Shown here: positions 23,404 through 30,585 of the stretch, piece by piece
How the letters are laid out: each line of letters begins with the position of its first letter
Numbering within the stretch: the first letter of the stretch is position 1
Source of the DNA: Amycolatopsis sp. NBC_01480
Lineage (GTDB): Bacteria > Actinomycetota > Actinomycetes > Mycobacteriales > Pseudonocardiaceae
Direction: 5' to 3'
DNA length: 40,608 nt
Assembly: GCF_036227205.1 (NCBI RefSeq)
Contig: NZ_CP109443.1
Coordinates: 1 to 40,608 of the forward strand
The notes under the pieces: model-generated
What the model was told of the DNA's origin: nothing
Seen by the model: the letters and a program-made list of their open reading frames with translations, nothing else
The model's database searches: none
Position numbers and translations under genes: made by a program

Positions 23404-23952
23404 TCACGCGCTGGCGGCATCCTCCTTGGATGCAGTGCCCCCGCTGGCGAGCCCGTCTGAGACGGGACGCTGCTGCACGTCCTCCACCGGAGGCGGCTCG
23501 GTCACGCCCGCCACGGCGGCGGATGGAACGCTCGCGACAGGACGTCCGACCGGACTCGGCTCCGACGCAGCCGTGCCCTTCGCCTCCCCCTCGCCCCTGG
23601 CGTCCTTGACCATCCGGCGCACCCGCTTCACCGACAGGCCTACCCACCCGGCAACCTCCTCGACCGACCGGCCGAGCTCGGTCAGCTCGGCCAGCGACCT
23701 GGCGGCGTCGCGCTCGCTCGCCACCCGCCGAGACACGGCGGCCGTCCGCAGCTGCTCCGCCTTCGCCTCCAGTGCCGCCAAGTCCTTGGCGAGCTTGGCG
23801 TCGACCCCATCGCCCGCCTTGACTGCGGACGCGTACCGAGCGAGCGCCGCGTCCTCGCGCGTCTTGCGCTCCGCCGCCGCCTTGTCCGCCGCGTCCCGCC
23901 GCGCCTTCAGCTCCGCCAACGTCCCCGGCTTGCCCTGCCCCTGCTGCGCCAT
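23404..23952 (-). CDS. Coiled-coil HTH protein beside oriT, possible relaxosome accessory
   Basis: ATG 23952 (GGAG about 9 bases upstream) gives 182 residues. Residues 12-90 are a charged coiled coil (LAELKARRDAADKAAAERKT and on), followed by a helix-turn-helix-like segment (about 95-116, RSVEEVAGWVGLSVKRVRRM) and a disordered Pro/Ala tail. It ends 190 bases from the oriT candidate and points toward it, so a role in binding oriT or regulating transfer, like accessory proteins of other relaxosomes, is plausible. Homology to a named family is not recognised. An upstream in-frame extension to 24057 crosses the operator at 24034 and is unlikely. Confidence 0.7.
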   Translation of the reverse strand: MAQQGQGKPGTLAELKARRDAADKAAAERKTREDAALARYASAVKAGDGVDAKLAKDLAALEAKAEQLRTAAVSRRVASERDAARSLAELTELGRSVEEVAGWVGLSVKRVRRMVKDARGEGEAKGTAASEPSPVGRPVASVPSAAVAGVTEPPPVEDVQQRPVSDGLASGGTASKEDAASA

Positions 23953-24033
23953 CTCGTGCTCCAAGTCCGTTCCTGCTGGTCCGACAGTGATCACCACAAG
24001 CCTAGCCCGAATGCCCGGCGCGAACCGGCGTTG

Positions 24034-24051
24034 CTTATCTGCCCAGATAAG
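24034..24051. promoter_or_regulatory. Palindromic operator CTTATCTG-CC-CAGATAAG
   Basis: A perfect 18-bp palindrome (8-bp arms, 2-bp centre) lies 15 bases before the GTG of the 191-residue gene and between two divergent genes. Related sites occur at 24674-24687 and at 30500-30530 and 30586-30598, suggesting one regulator. Confidence 0.7.
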
Positions 24052-24065
24052 AGACACTGGTCGGC

Positions 24066-24641
24066 GTGACCAAGTTCGAGGTAGCCGTGGAGGACCACGT
24101 CGCCGAGCGGGTGGGCGCCGTGGTCGAGGCGCACATCGAAGAGTCGACGGCCTGGTGGTCCGGCCAGCTCGCCGCGGTGCACGCCATCGGCAAACCGGCG
24201 GTGCGCCGGGCAGAGCTCGCCAAGCTCCGCGCCGAGCGCGACCGCCGGCGGGCCGCCGGGGAACACTTCGACACCATGTCGTCCGTCATCGTCTACCAGC
24301 TGCTCGCCGTGCTCGACGGGAAGGGCTGGCGGGGCCGTCGCTGGCGGCCGATCCCCCACGGCGAGGGTGAGCTGCCCGGCCGCCGATGGGGTGTCGCGCC
24401 GAACTCGCGCGGCTACCTGAGCGGCCGACTCCGGGTCCACTTGCCCGCGGACCTGGCCGAACTCATGCGGCGGGCGACCTGGTGGACGTCGGCACCGGCG
24501 ACGACCCGGCTGCAGGAGCTCGCCGGGTACCGCACCCTGTCCGCCGACCAGCTCGCCGAGCGCACCCGGCTGCGCACGCAGGTCATCACCACCGGCGACC
24601 TGATCCGGGAAGCCGCCGACCAGCTTCTCCCCCGCTCTTGA
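24066..24641 (+). CDS. Hypothetical protein (191 aa) under a palindromic operator
   Basis: This 191-residue GTG-initiated protein has a helical N-terminal half (FEVAVEDHVAERVGAVVEAH, WWSGQLAAVHAIGKPAVRRA) and an Arg/Trp-rich middle. No known domain, membrane segment or cysteine motif is visible. The short leader means the 24034-24051 palindrome probably overlaps its promoter, so expression is likely repressed by a DNA-binding protein. It is divergent from the oriT-adjacent HTH gene. A transfer or DNA-binding role is only suggested by position. Confidence 0.65.
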   Translation: MTKFEVAVEDHVAERVGAVVEAHIEESTAWWSGQLAAVHAIGKPAVRRAELAKLRAERDRRRAAGEHFDTMSSVIVYQLLAVLDGKGWRGRRWRPIPHGEGELPGRRWGVAPNSRGYLSGRLRVHLPADLAELMRRATWWTSAPATTRLQELAGYRTLSADQLAERTRLRTQVITTGDLIREAADQLLPRS

Positions 24642-24673
24642 AACGGCGATCCTGACACGCTGGCACGCATGAA

Positions 24674-24687
24674 ATCTGGGCAGATAA
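24674..24687. promoter_or_regulatory. Inverted second copy of the TTATCTG operator
   Basis: ATCTGGGCAGATAA is the exact reverse complement of 14 bases of the 24034-24051 operator (TTATCTGCCCAGAT). It lies about 75 bases upstream of the gene starting at 24763, so both flanking genes may answer to the same regulator. Confidence 0.65.
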
Positions 24688-24762
24688 AAGACAGCTGCGG
24701 GTCCTCGAAACACCCGTTGAGCTGCTTGTTTGCGCTTGACGCGATGCCGTACCGTTGACTTC

Positions 24763-25017
24763 ATGAGTGTGGGTCTGCGGTTGAACGGGGACGAGAACGA
24801 GGTGGCGGCGGTCGTCGAGCTGCTGGCCTCGGTACTGGAGATGGCGAGCAACGGCCGGACGTACCCGAACCGGGGCGGCTTCGGCGTGCGGGTGTACGCC
24901 GAAGTGCGGCCGCTGAGCTCGTCGTCGGGACCGGTGTCGGCGACGGCCGCCCGGATGGACCGCAGGAAGTTGCCGTCCGGTCGGCGCGCGGTGCGGGCTC
25001 GTGGTGATGTCCGGTGA
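24763..25017 (+). CDS. Hypothetical protein (84 aa), coupled to a broken gene
   Basis: ATG 24763 opens an 84-residue frame. It starts MSVGLRLNGDENEVAAVVEL, predicted beta-alpha, and ends in a basic tail. The compact first half (LRLNGDENEVAAVVELLASV then LEMASNG) resembles small ferredoxin-like modules in shape only. A TTGTTT-N18-TACCGT promoter may lie at about 24727-24755, which would make a short leader. Its stop overlaps the GTG of the following gene, so the two belong together. Function unknown. Confidence 0.6.
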   Translation: MSVGLRLNGDENEVAAVVELLASVLEMASNGRTYPNRGGFGVRVYAEVRPLSSSSGPVSATAARMDRRKLPSGRRAVRARGDVR

Positions 25018-26002
25018 CCAGCTATCAGGGGTGGTCGTCGGTGCCCGCGCACCTGATGACGAAGTCCAGCCTCGCGGACCTGGAGTACCCACGCACGGCC
25101 GATGGCTCAGAACCGGCGGGGTGGGTCGACGCGCGCGACGCGTGGCGCGGCAAGGACGACACGTTCGCGCTTGTACGACGCACAGTCCTGCGCGCCGACC
25201 GGCTCGACCGGTGGCCAGCTGCGCTCGGCCGCGCAACGTGCCGAGCGGGCATCGGCGAGGGTTGTGCGAGGACTGCGGCGCGCACTGCCAGCGTCCCCTC
25301 GGCACCGGTCGTGAGGGCATCGACGCCCGGCCGCTGTGTCCGGCATGTCGGCACATCGCGCTCATCCGTGCCGAGCAGGCGACGCTCGCACGGAAGCGAG
25401 CACGGACCGCGGGCGACGTGGCCGCGCTGCTCGCCGGGCTGCCGGTGGCGGTGGTCCAGGTGGATCTGCACGAACCGCCGATGACGGACGCGGGTCGACG
25501 TCGCCCTGTCACGGCCGGACGCGTCCGGGCCTGCGAGCTCGACGGGCGGCGGCTGCTCGACGTGACGGTGCGGCTGGTCGGTCCGCGTTCCCAGTGGCTG
25601 CCCGCCGGCGCGCTCGACCCGGCCGAGGTACTGCCCCGCCTTCGCCGGGCGCTGGCCGATCGGCGGCTGGTGGCCTGGTCGCATGCGGACCTCGCCGGGC
25701 TGCGCCAGGTCGACCCGGACGGCGGGTACCCGAGTGAGCGCGAAGAGATGGCCTGGTCTCCCGTGATGGACCGGTACGTCGAGACGGACGTCGACTCGAA
25801 CCTGACGGCGAACCGGGCGGCCGCGCGGTCGGTGGTGATCGGCCCGCTGGCCGAGCAGTGGCGTGGTCAGCTGGACCCACGCACCCGCCGTCTCGTGCCG
25901 TGCTTCGCACCGGGCACTCCGGACCGGCTGGCGTTGATGCTGTCCAGGATGGCCGCGTCGGTGGACGCGTCGGCGCTGGTGTCGACGACGTCGGCGAGCT
26001 GA
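25014..26002 (+). pseudogene. Zinc-ribbon protein gene broken by two single-base shifts
   Basis: The frame opening at GTG 25014 encodes VTSYQGWSSVPAHLMTKSSL through RGKDDTFAL. The natural continuation YDAQSCAPTGSTGGQ is in the next frame: an extra G follows the CTT at about 25170. A second extra G, in GAGGGTTG near 25257, shifts into the frame encoding RGLCEDCGAHC, a CPACRH zinc-binding half, and some 190 further residues to 26002. Removing the two Gs restores one protein of about 330 residues with a four-cysteine zinc motif. So it is either a pseudogene or carries two sequencing errors. The start overlaps the previous stop. The function of the family is unknown. Confidence 0.65.
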
Positions 26003-26012
26003 TTCCGGTCGG

Positions 26013-26423
26013 TCAGATCCGGCGGACGTCGTCCGGGTTGGCTTGAACCTGCACCTGGCGGGTGCCCAGCGGGGAGTAGATGGTGAACGAGACGGTGACC
26101 TTGCCCCACCCGGTGCCGGTCACCACTCCCCTGCTGCCCTGGGGTACGAACTCGCTGAAGCCACCGCCGAGGTTCCGGACGGTCATCACTTCGTGCCCGG
26201 CGGCGATCTGGGGCAGCGGCGCGGGCCCGCGCCCGCGGCCGACGCTCGGCCGGGCCGGGCCACGCGCCCGGACGCCGGCGTACACGAACGCAGCGCCGAG
26301 CACGGCCAGGAACACCGACACGAAGAACCCGAAGTTCAGGCCCTGGCAGACCACGAACACGCCGAGCGCGCACGCTCCCGCGAACAGGACGCGCCAGTCG
26401 GGCAGTGATCGACGTCGAGACAT
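26013..26423 (-). CDS. Small membrane protein with SH3-like C-terminal domain
   Basis: ATG 26423 gives 136 residues with two hydrophobic helices (about 12-30 and 31-49), an Arg/Gly/Pro linker and a C-terminal beta-rich domain (about 76-136: GHEVMTVRNLGGGFSEFVPQ, then GSRGVVTGTGWGKVTVSF). That domain resembles the end of the divergent 166-residue protein (GDKVRATGALGGDFISSVQR, GTTGRIVE, ATVQF), so both may carry the same SH3-like barrel. It is on the minus strand, convergent with the broken zinc-ribbon gene. No strong ribosome site is seen; a longer frame to 26570 exists but runs into the divergent promoter. Confidence 0.65.
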   Translation of the reverse strand: MSRRRSLPDWRVLFAGACALGVFVVCQGLNFGFFVSVFLAVLGAAFVYAGVRARGPARPSVGRGRGPAPLPQIAAGHEVMTVRNLGGGFSEFVPQGSRGVVTGTGWGKVTVSFTIYSPLGTRQVQVQANPDDVRRI

Positions 26424-26595
26424 GGGTGGATGCTGCCACGCCGTGTGCCCTGTTCGCGGGAGAACACGATCACGTCGCCGGGATGGTCGAACGGCGGGCC
26501 GCGCGCGGTGGGGGTAGTGATCAGGAACCCCTGGGACCTGCGGGTTTTCTCGGTTACGCTCGACAATCACGGATGGGGACGGGGAGGACGGACAC

Positions 26596-27096
26596 GTGAG
26601 CGGACGACCGGAAGCAACCGGGGGCGGCTACAACGACCGGGGCCCGGACGACTTCGACCGCGACGCCTGGCAGGAATTCACGCCCTGGCGGCCAGGTGAT
26701 CCCTCGACGGCCGGGGAAGCTCCGCCGAGCTACTACGGCGGGAACGCTCTCGATGACCAGATCTACCGGCCGGGTTCCGGTGACGGCCGGGCCGCCCCGC
26801 CGGCCGAGGAGCAGCAGAGCGGGAATCCGGGCGCGGTCGCGGACCAGGGCGGCCGCCGGGGCTCGTGGTGGACCGAGGCCAACCCGCGGAAGCTGCAGGG
26901 CGGCGACAAGGTGCGTGCGACCGGCGCGCTCGGTGGGGACTTCATCTCCAGCGTGCAGCGCGGCACGACGGGCCGGATCGTCGAGACGAGCAGTGGCCTG
27001 CTGGGCGGCGAGCGGGCGACCGTCCAGTTCGACAACGGGTACGAGCTCACGAACGTCCCGGTGGAAAAACTCGAGCGGCGCGGCTGGCTCGACTGA
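26596..27096 (+). CDS. Hypothetical protein with SH3-like C-terminal domain (166 aa)
   Basis: GTG 26596 follows GGGGAGG. The first ~100 residues are disordered (Gly/Pro/Asp-rich, with a Tyr-rich patch PSYYGG). The last 65 form a beta-rich domain (about 105-166) similar to that of the divergent membrane protein, with a conserved GG-F...V..G..G.IV core and a final ERRGWLD. One is membrane-anchored and one soluble, which suggests paired partners binding the same kind of ligand. The 172-base divergent gap contains GGACCTGCGG (26534-26543). Function unknown. Confidence 0.7.
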   Translation: MSGRPEATGGGYNDRGPDDFDRDAWQEFTPWRPGDPSTAGEAPPSYYGGNALDDQIYRPGSGDGRAAPPAEEQQSGNPGAVADQGGRRGSWWTEANPRKLQGGDKVRATGALGGDFISSVQRGTTGRIVETSSGLLGGERATVQFDNGYELTNVPVEKLERRGWLD

Positions 27097-27111
27097 CTGG
27101 CGGCCGCGGAC

Positions 27112-27495
27112 CTATGTCCTCGGCGCCAGCGTCGCCTCGAGGCCCTTATCACCCTCGCGCAGACTCAGCACCTGGTCCTCACCAGGGTGCCGCACCGCTT
27201 TCGGCACGTTGTACAGCGCGGTGGCGAACGGGACCGTCACGTCCGGGTCGTTGAAGTCCGCGCCGCACGGGCACCGCACCTCCGCCAGCAGCGTGATCCT
27301 CAGTCCCTCGGTGCGCCCGCACTCCGGGCACGTGACCGTGCGGTCCTGTCCATCCGGCCCGGTGATCACGAGCGGGCCGTGAATGGACGTGCCCGTGTTC
27401 GTCCACGGATTGCGGTCCGGGTCCATCATCAGGCGCTGATGTTTCTGCAGGACATCGAAGCGCTCCCACGGCTCGCCGAGCTGATCATCGGTCAT
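27112..27495 (-). CDS. Zinc-ribbon hypothetical protein (127 aa)
   Basis: ATG 27495 gives a 127-residue protein with a clear zinc ribbon: TCPECGRTEG and, 18 residues on, RCPCGADF. The flanking sequence is beta-rich. Such ribbons often bind nucleic acid or serve as structural modules; no more can be said. It lies just downstream of the cytosine methyltransferase on the same strand (gap 84 bases) and could be co-transcribed with it. The frame extends upstream to 27531, but the internal ATG fits the sequence better. Confidence 0.65.
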   Translation of the reverse strand: MTDDQLGEPWERFDVLQKHQRLMMDPDRNPWTNTGTSIHGPLVITGPDGQDRTVTCPECGRTEGLRITLLAEVRCPCGADFNDPDVTVPFATALYNVPKAVRHPGEDQVLSLREGDKGLEATLAPRT

Positions 27496-27579
27496 GCCCG
27501 CCAGTATTGCGCCGCTTCTCCGGTCTTGCACCCACCCCGGGCCGCCCCTTCAGGAAGAGCGGCCCGGTGTGGGCGCGGA

Positions 27580-29094
27580 CTACAAGACCTTCGCGATGGC
27601 TTGGCCGAGCCACTGGGCGACGTTCGAGCTGACGGCGTTGCCCGCCTGCATGGTCTGCTCGCCCCGGTTGCCGGTGACCTCGTAGGAGTCGGGGAACCGC
27701 TGGGCGCGCAGCTGCTCGCGGGGCTGCAGCATCCGATACCGGACCTCGTTGACGTCGACCGCGACGTCCTGGACCAGGCCGTGCGCATCGCGCGTGGCCA
27801 CGGTCGAGAGCGGCCGGTCCGGGCGGTGCGGCTTCGCGCCGCGCCGGTACGGGATGACCAGCGAGTGGTGATCGCGGGTGGTCACCGCGCCGAACGGCTC
27901 GTCGCGGACGTCCTTCACCGCGTGCTTCGGGTCCAGGTTGCCGCCGAAGTTCTTGACGTAGAACGCGCCCTCCGTGCCGGGCGGGATGGTCAGTCCGTGG
28001 TGGTTGCCACCCGCCGACACGGTGCTCAGCGCGTCGTCGAGGCCAGTGGCGGTGCCGTTCCTGCGCAGCACCGTCACGAACGGCGGCACGGTCAGTCCGT
28101 CGCCGACCTTCACCGTCCGCGCGTACAACGGCGCTGCGCTGGCCGGAAACGTGCGGCCGTCCTCGTCGGTGCCGTGGGTCAGCGTGACCACGGTCGGCTC
28201 GGCGAACATCTCCAGCCCTAGCCGGATCTTGCGCAGCGTGTTCGGCTTGAGCTCCGGCAGCTTGTGCAGGTGGCGCTCGCCGATCTTCACCCCGAGGTTC
28301 GACCAGTCGATCGCGGCGGCCGCCGGGAGGACGTACGGCTCGACCAGCGCGTGACGGCACGCCCGGTTCGGGCACCGGTAGTCGTACTGCTGGCGGTACT
28401 TGCCGATCTTGCGGCGGGTCGGGTCCGGGTCGCGCCAGGACTGCCGCGCGCGGACCTGCTCGGCGCACTCCGAGCACCAGGCCAGCGGCTTCGGTGCGAC
28501 GTCGGGCAACCGGATGCCCGTGCGCGTGAGGGTCATGTACAGCCGGTCCCGCCACTGCGGGGCGTGCGGGTTCGTCTCGTCACCGATGTGCGCTGAGGAG
28601 ACGCTGGTGAACTGGCAGTTGTAGCCGAGCACCTTCATGGCGCTCACCCAGACGTCGAACAGCTCCCAGTCGATCACGTCAACCACGTTCTCGACCAGCA
28701 CCGCGCGGTACCTGTGCACCTCGGTCGCCCGGATGACGTCCCAGAAGGTGGCGCGGGTCCGCTCGAACGCGCTGTCGTCGCGCGGCTTCTCCTCCTCGTC
28801 GAGCCCTTGCATGTCCAGCAGGTCCAGCTGCGCCTTCTTCCGCTTTCGCCCGCCAGCCGGGCTGATCTCGGTGCAGATCGGCGACGCCCACAGAATGTCG
28901 GTCCGTGGCAAGCGGCGCATGTCGTAGTTCGAGACGTCGGCGCACAGGTGGCGCGCGTTCTGGAAGTTCAGCTCATGGGTCTCGATCGCGCGTGCCCAGT
29001 GGTTGGCGGCCAGCTTGAGCTCGAACCCCGCGCCCGTCAGGCCGATGCTCGAACCCCCAGCGCCACAGAAGATGTCCGTGAACGTGAGCGACAA
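27580..29094 (-). CDS. Orphan C5-cytosine DNA methyltransferase
   Basis: The 504-residue enzyme has motif I DIFCGAGGSS (7-16), motif IV SPICT (71-75, catalytic Cys74 in place of the usual PPC), motif VI VENV (134-137), motif VIII QWRDR (Q180, R182, R184) and motif X AGNAVSSNVA near the end. A zinc-ribbon-like insert (WCSECAE...YRCPNRACRH) sits in the middle. It should transfer methyl from SAM to a cytosine in a specific sequence. No restriction enzyme lies next to it, so protection of incoming plasmid DNA from host restriction is plausible. It starts at TTG 29094 with AAGGAGG upstream, under the palindrome-bearing promoter at 29182-29210. Confidence 0.9.
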   Translation of the reverse strand: MSLTFTDIFCGAGGSSIGLTGAGFELKLAANHWARAIETHELNFQNARHLCADVSNYDMRRLPRTDILWASPICTEISPAGGRKRKKAQLDLLDMQGLDEEEKPRDDSAFERTRATFWDVIRATEVHRYRAVLVENVVDVIDWELFDVWVSAMKVLGYNCQFTSVSSAHIGDETNPHAPQWRDRLYMTLTRTGIRLPDVAPKPLAWCSECAEQVRARQSWRDPDPTRRKIGKYRQQYDYRCPNRACRHALVEPYVLPAAAAIDWSNLGVKIGERHLHKLPELKPNTLRKIRLGLEMFAEPTVVTLTHGTDEDGRTFPASAAPLYARTVKVGDGLTVPPFVTVLRRNGTATGLDDALSTVSAGGNHHGLTIPPGTEGAFYVKNFGGNLDPKHAVKDVRDEPFGAVTTRDHHSLVIPYRRGAKPHRPDRPLSTVATRDAHGLVQDVAVDVNEVRYRMLQPREQLRAQRFPDSYEVTGNRGEQTMQAGNAVSSNVAQWLGQAIAKVL

Positions 29095-29181
29095 TGGGAT
29101 CTCCTCCTTCGTGGGGAAGCCCGGTCGGGAGCGTCGAACTGTGAGAGGTGAGGCCGCTCCCGGCCGGTGCGTTGTACCTCC

Positions 29182-29210
29182 AGTCTAGATTTTTGACTCT
29201 TAAGAGTCAA
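29182..29210 (-). promoter_or_regulatory. Promoter with perfect palindromic operator, methyltransferase
   Basis: On the minus strand TTGACT (29210-29205), a 17-bp spacer and TAGACT (29187-29182) form a sigma-70-like promoter. TTGACTCTTAAGAGTCAA (29193-29210) is a perfect 18-bp palindrome over the -35 box and spacer. The design duplicates 3097-3126, including the adjacent GGACCTGCGGAAA motif (29215-29227, antisense) four bases upstream of the -35. Confidence 0.85.
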
Positions 29211-29344
29211 GTAGTTTCCGCAGGTCCGAGCGCTTTTTTCGCGCGCCGACGGGCGACCTTCCCCTCTCCGCAGCGGTGTCGGGGTCCGGTGGCGGAGCCC
29301 CGGCGGGTTCGGGCTGGCCCCGTCCGGCCTCCGGGCCGGTGCCC
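29193..29344. repeat. Duplicated promoter-upstream block, copy B
   Basis: Homologous to 3109-3258; 29264-29329 matches 3181-3246 at 65 of 66 bases. Beyond it, 29345-29635 holds no supported gene but keeps scattered identity with copy A (CTCTCGTTGCGGCGT near 29443, CCTGCGCCG near 29583), so the original duplication was at least 350 bp. A minus-strand frame over copy B ending RKKRSDLRKLLDS is broken in copy A by a 1-base difference in a C run, which argues against coding. Confidence 0.8.
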
Positions 29345-29635
29345 GGGGACTCGCGGCCAGGCACGCCGCCGGCGGAGGCCTTCGCCGAGGCGGGGCCGCT
29401 CGTCATCGCCGGGCGAGGTCACTTCGTCGCGCGGGTTGGTCCTCTCGTTGCGGCGTGCCGCTGGCGAAAGCACGGCCAGCTTGGGCCGGAGGGTGCCCCG
29501 CACGGGGTGGATCGTGCGTTGTCCCGCGATTCGCCCGGGCGGCGGCCCGCCCGCAGTGACCGAGCTGGATGTGCTCGGTTTCGCCTGCGCCGCAAGGAAA
29601 GTACGGGCCGCGTCGTGGCCGAGCCGGGCACGGGC

Positions 29636-29941
29636 CTACAGGCCTGTGTGCTCGGAACCGTCCTGGTTCCGCAGGGTCATCCCGGTGCGCCCGCACCCGG
29701 TGCACCACGTCAGCTCCAGCTCGACCGGGGCGACCTCGAAGGGTGTCACCGGTTCGTCGAACGCGAGGCCGTACTGCGGCCCGCGGTACACGGTGGCGCT
29801 GCCGCTGGTGCGGCACTTCCCGCACCGGACATCCTGGTCGACGACGCGGCCGAGGAAGTGACCGTGGCCGCCGCGCTCGCTGGTCAGCTCGAAGGTGGCC
29901 AGGTCGGGGTACTGCTCGGCGGTGACGGGTTCGGCGGCCAT
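29636..29941 (-). CDS. Zinc-ribbon hypothetical protein (101 aa)
   Basis: ATG 29941 gives 101 residues beginning MAAEPVTAEQYPDLATFELT. It has a two-part zinc ribbon: RCGKCRTSG and, 38 residues later, WCTGCGRTG, around a beta-rich middle. It resembles the 127-residue ribbon protein at 27112 in general plan but not closely in sequence. It is the second gene after the 153-residue gene (20-base gap) on the minus strand. No clear ribosome site is seen upstream, so coupling to the gene before it is possible. Function unknown. Confidence 0.65.
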   Translation of the reverse strand: MAAEPVTAEQYPDLATFELTSERGGHGHFLGRVVDQDVRCGKCRTSGSATVYRGPQYGLAFDEPVTPFEVAPVELELTWCTGCGRTGMTLRNQDGSEHTGL

Positions 29942-29961
29942 GGTGATGACGGTAGCGCGAG

Positions 29962-30423
29962 TCAGCGCGGCAGCTGCTCGCGGAAGACGGGAAGCGGGCC
30001 GAGGTGGCAGACGGCTGCGGCGTAGCCGAGGCGGGCGTGCAGCTGGTCGACCAGCTGCTTCTCGTGCTCGGTGAACATGCCCGCGCCGCGGTCGGCCACG
30101 AGTGTCCGGTACGCCGTCTCGACGGTCTCGACCTCGTGCTCGAAGAACGGGATGGCGCCGTCGGCCTCGACGCCGGCGTGCTCCGCGGCGGCCACGGCGG
30201 CGCCGGCGCGCATGCGCAGGGCCTTCATCATGGCCGAGACCGGAGACTCGGCGTTCCGTTCCTCGTGCGTGCCGTACCGGTGCGTCAGGTTCCACGCGGC
30301 GTCCAGCATGCGCTCGATCTGCTCGAGCTCGGCCTGGCTGATCCGGATCGCCAGCGCGTCAGCGCGCGCCGGCGTCGTGACCAGCTGCGGCGGCTCACTT
30401 CGGCGGCGGCTGAAGATGGCCAT
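29962..30423 (-). CDS. Helical hypothetical protein (153 aa)
   Basis: ATG 30423 follows GAAGGGTGAG. The 153-residue protein is largely helical: a basic start (MAIFSRRRSEPPQLVTTPAR), then ISQAELEQIERMLDAAWNLT and long amphipathic helices to the end. No known domain is recognised. It is divergent from the 139-residue gene; the shared 190-base gap holds the TATCTGCGATA operators, so it is likely controlled together with the tyrosine recombinase unit on the other side. Confidence 0.7.
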   Translation of the reverse strand: MAIFSRRRSEPPQLVTTPARADALAIRISQAELEQIERMLDAAWNLTHRYGTHEERNAESPVSAMMKALRMRAGAAVAAAEHAGVEADGAIPFFEHEVETVETAYRTLVADRGAGMFTEHEKQLVDQLHARLGYAAAVCHLGPLPVFREQLPR

Positions 30424-30499
30424 GCGCTCACCCTTCCTGATCATCGAGCCGGGCATCCCGTCGCGGGATGAGATTCGGCGTCGCGGCCTCGGCGCACCT

Positions 30500-30530
30500 T
30501 ATCGCAGATAGTTCCCTATTATCTGCGATA
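30500..30530. promoter_or_regulatory. Operator dyad TATCGCAGATA / TATCTGCGATA
   Basis: TATCGCAGATA (30500-30510) and TATCTGCGATA (30520-30530) are perfect inverted arms with a 9-bp centre, in the divergent gap 30424-30612. They share TATCTG with the 24034 and 24674 operators. Confidence 0.75.
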
Positions 30531-30585
30531 GCGGCCGCGGGGACCTGCGCGGACGCCTCCCGGCGGCCGGGGTGACTCGGCTCGC

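Noticed and set aside
22670..23647. 325-codon open frame antisense over the oriT region
   Set aside because: It is composed of Arg/Gly/Ala from GC bias, crosses the hairpins and repeats, and overlaps the well-supported coiled-coil HTH gene in another frame.
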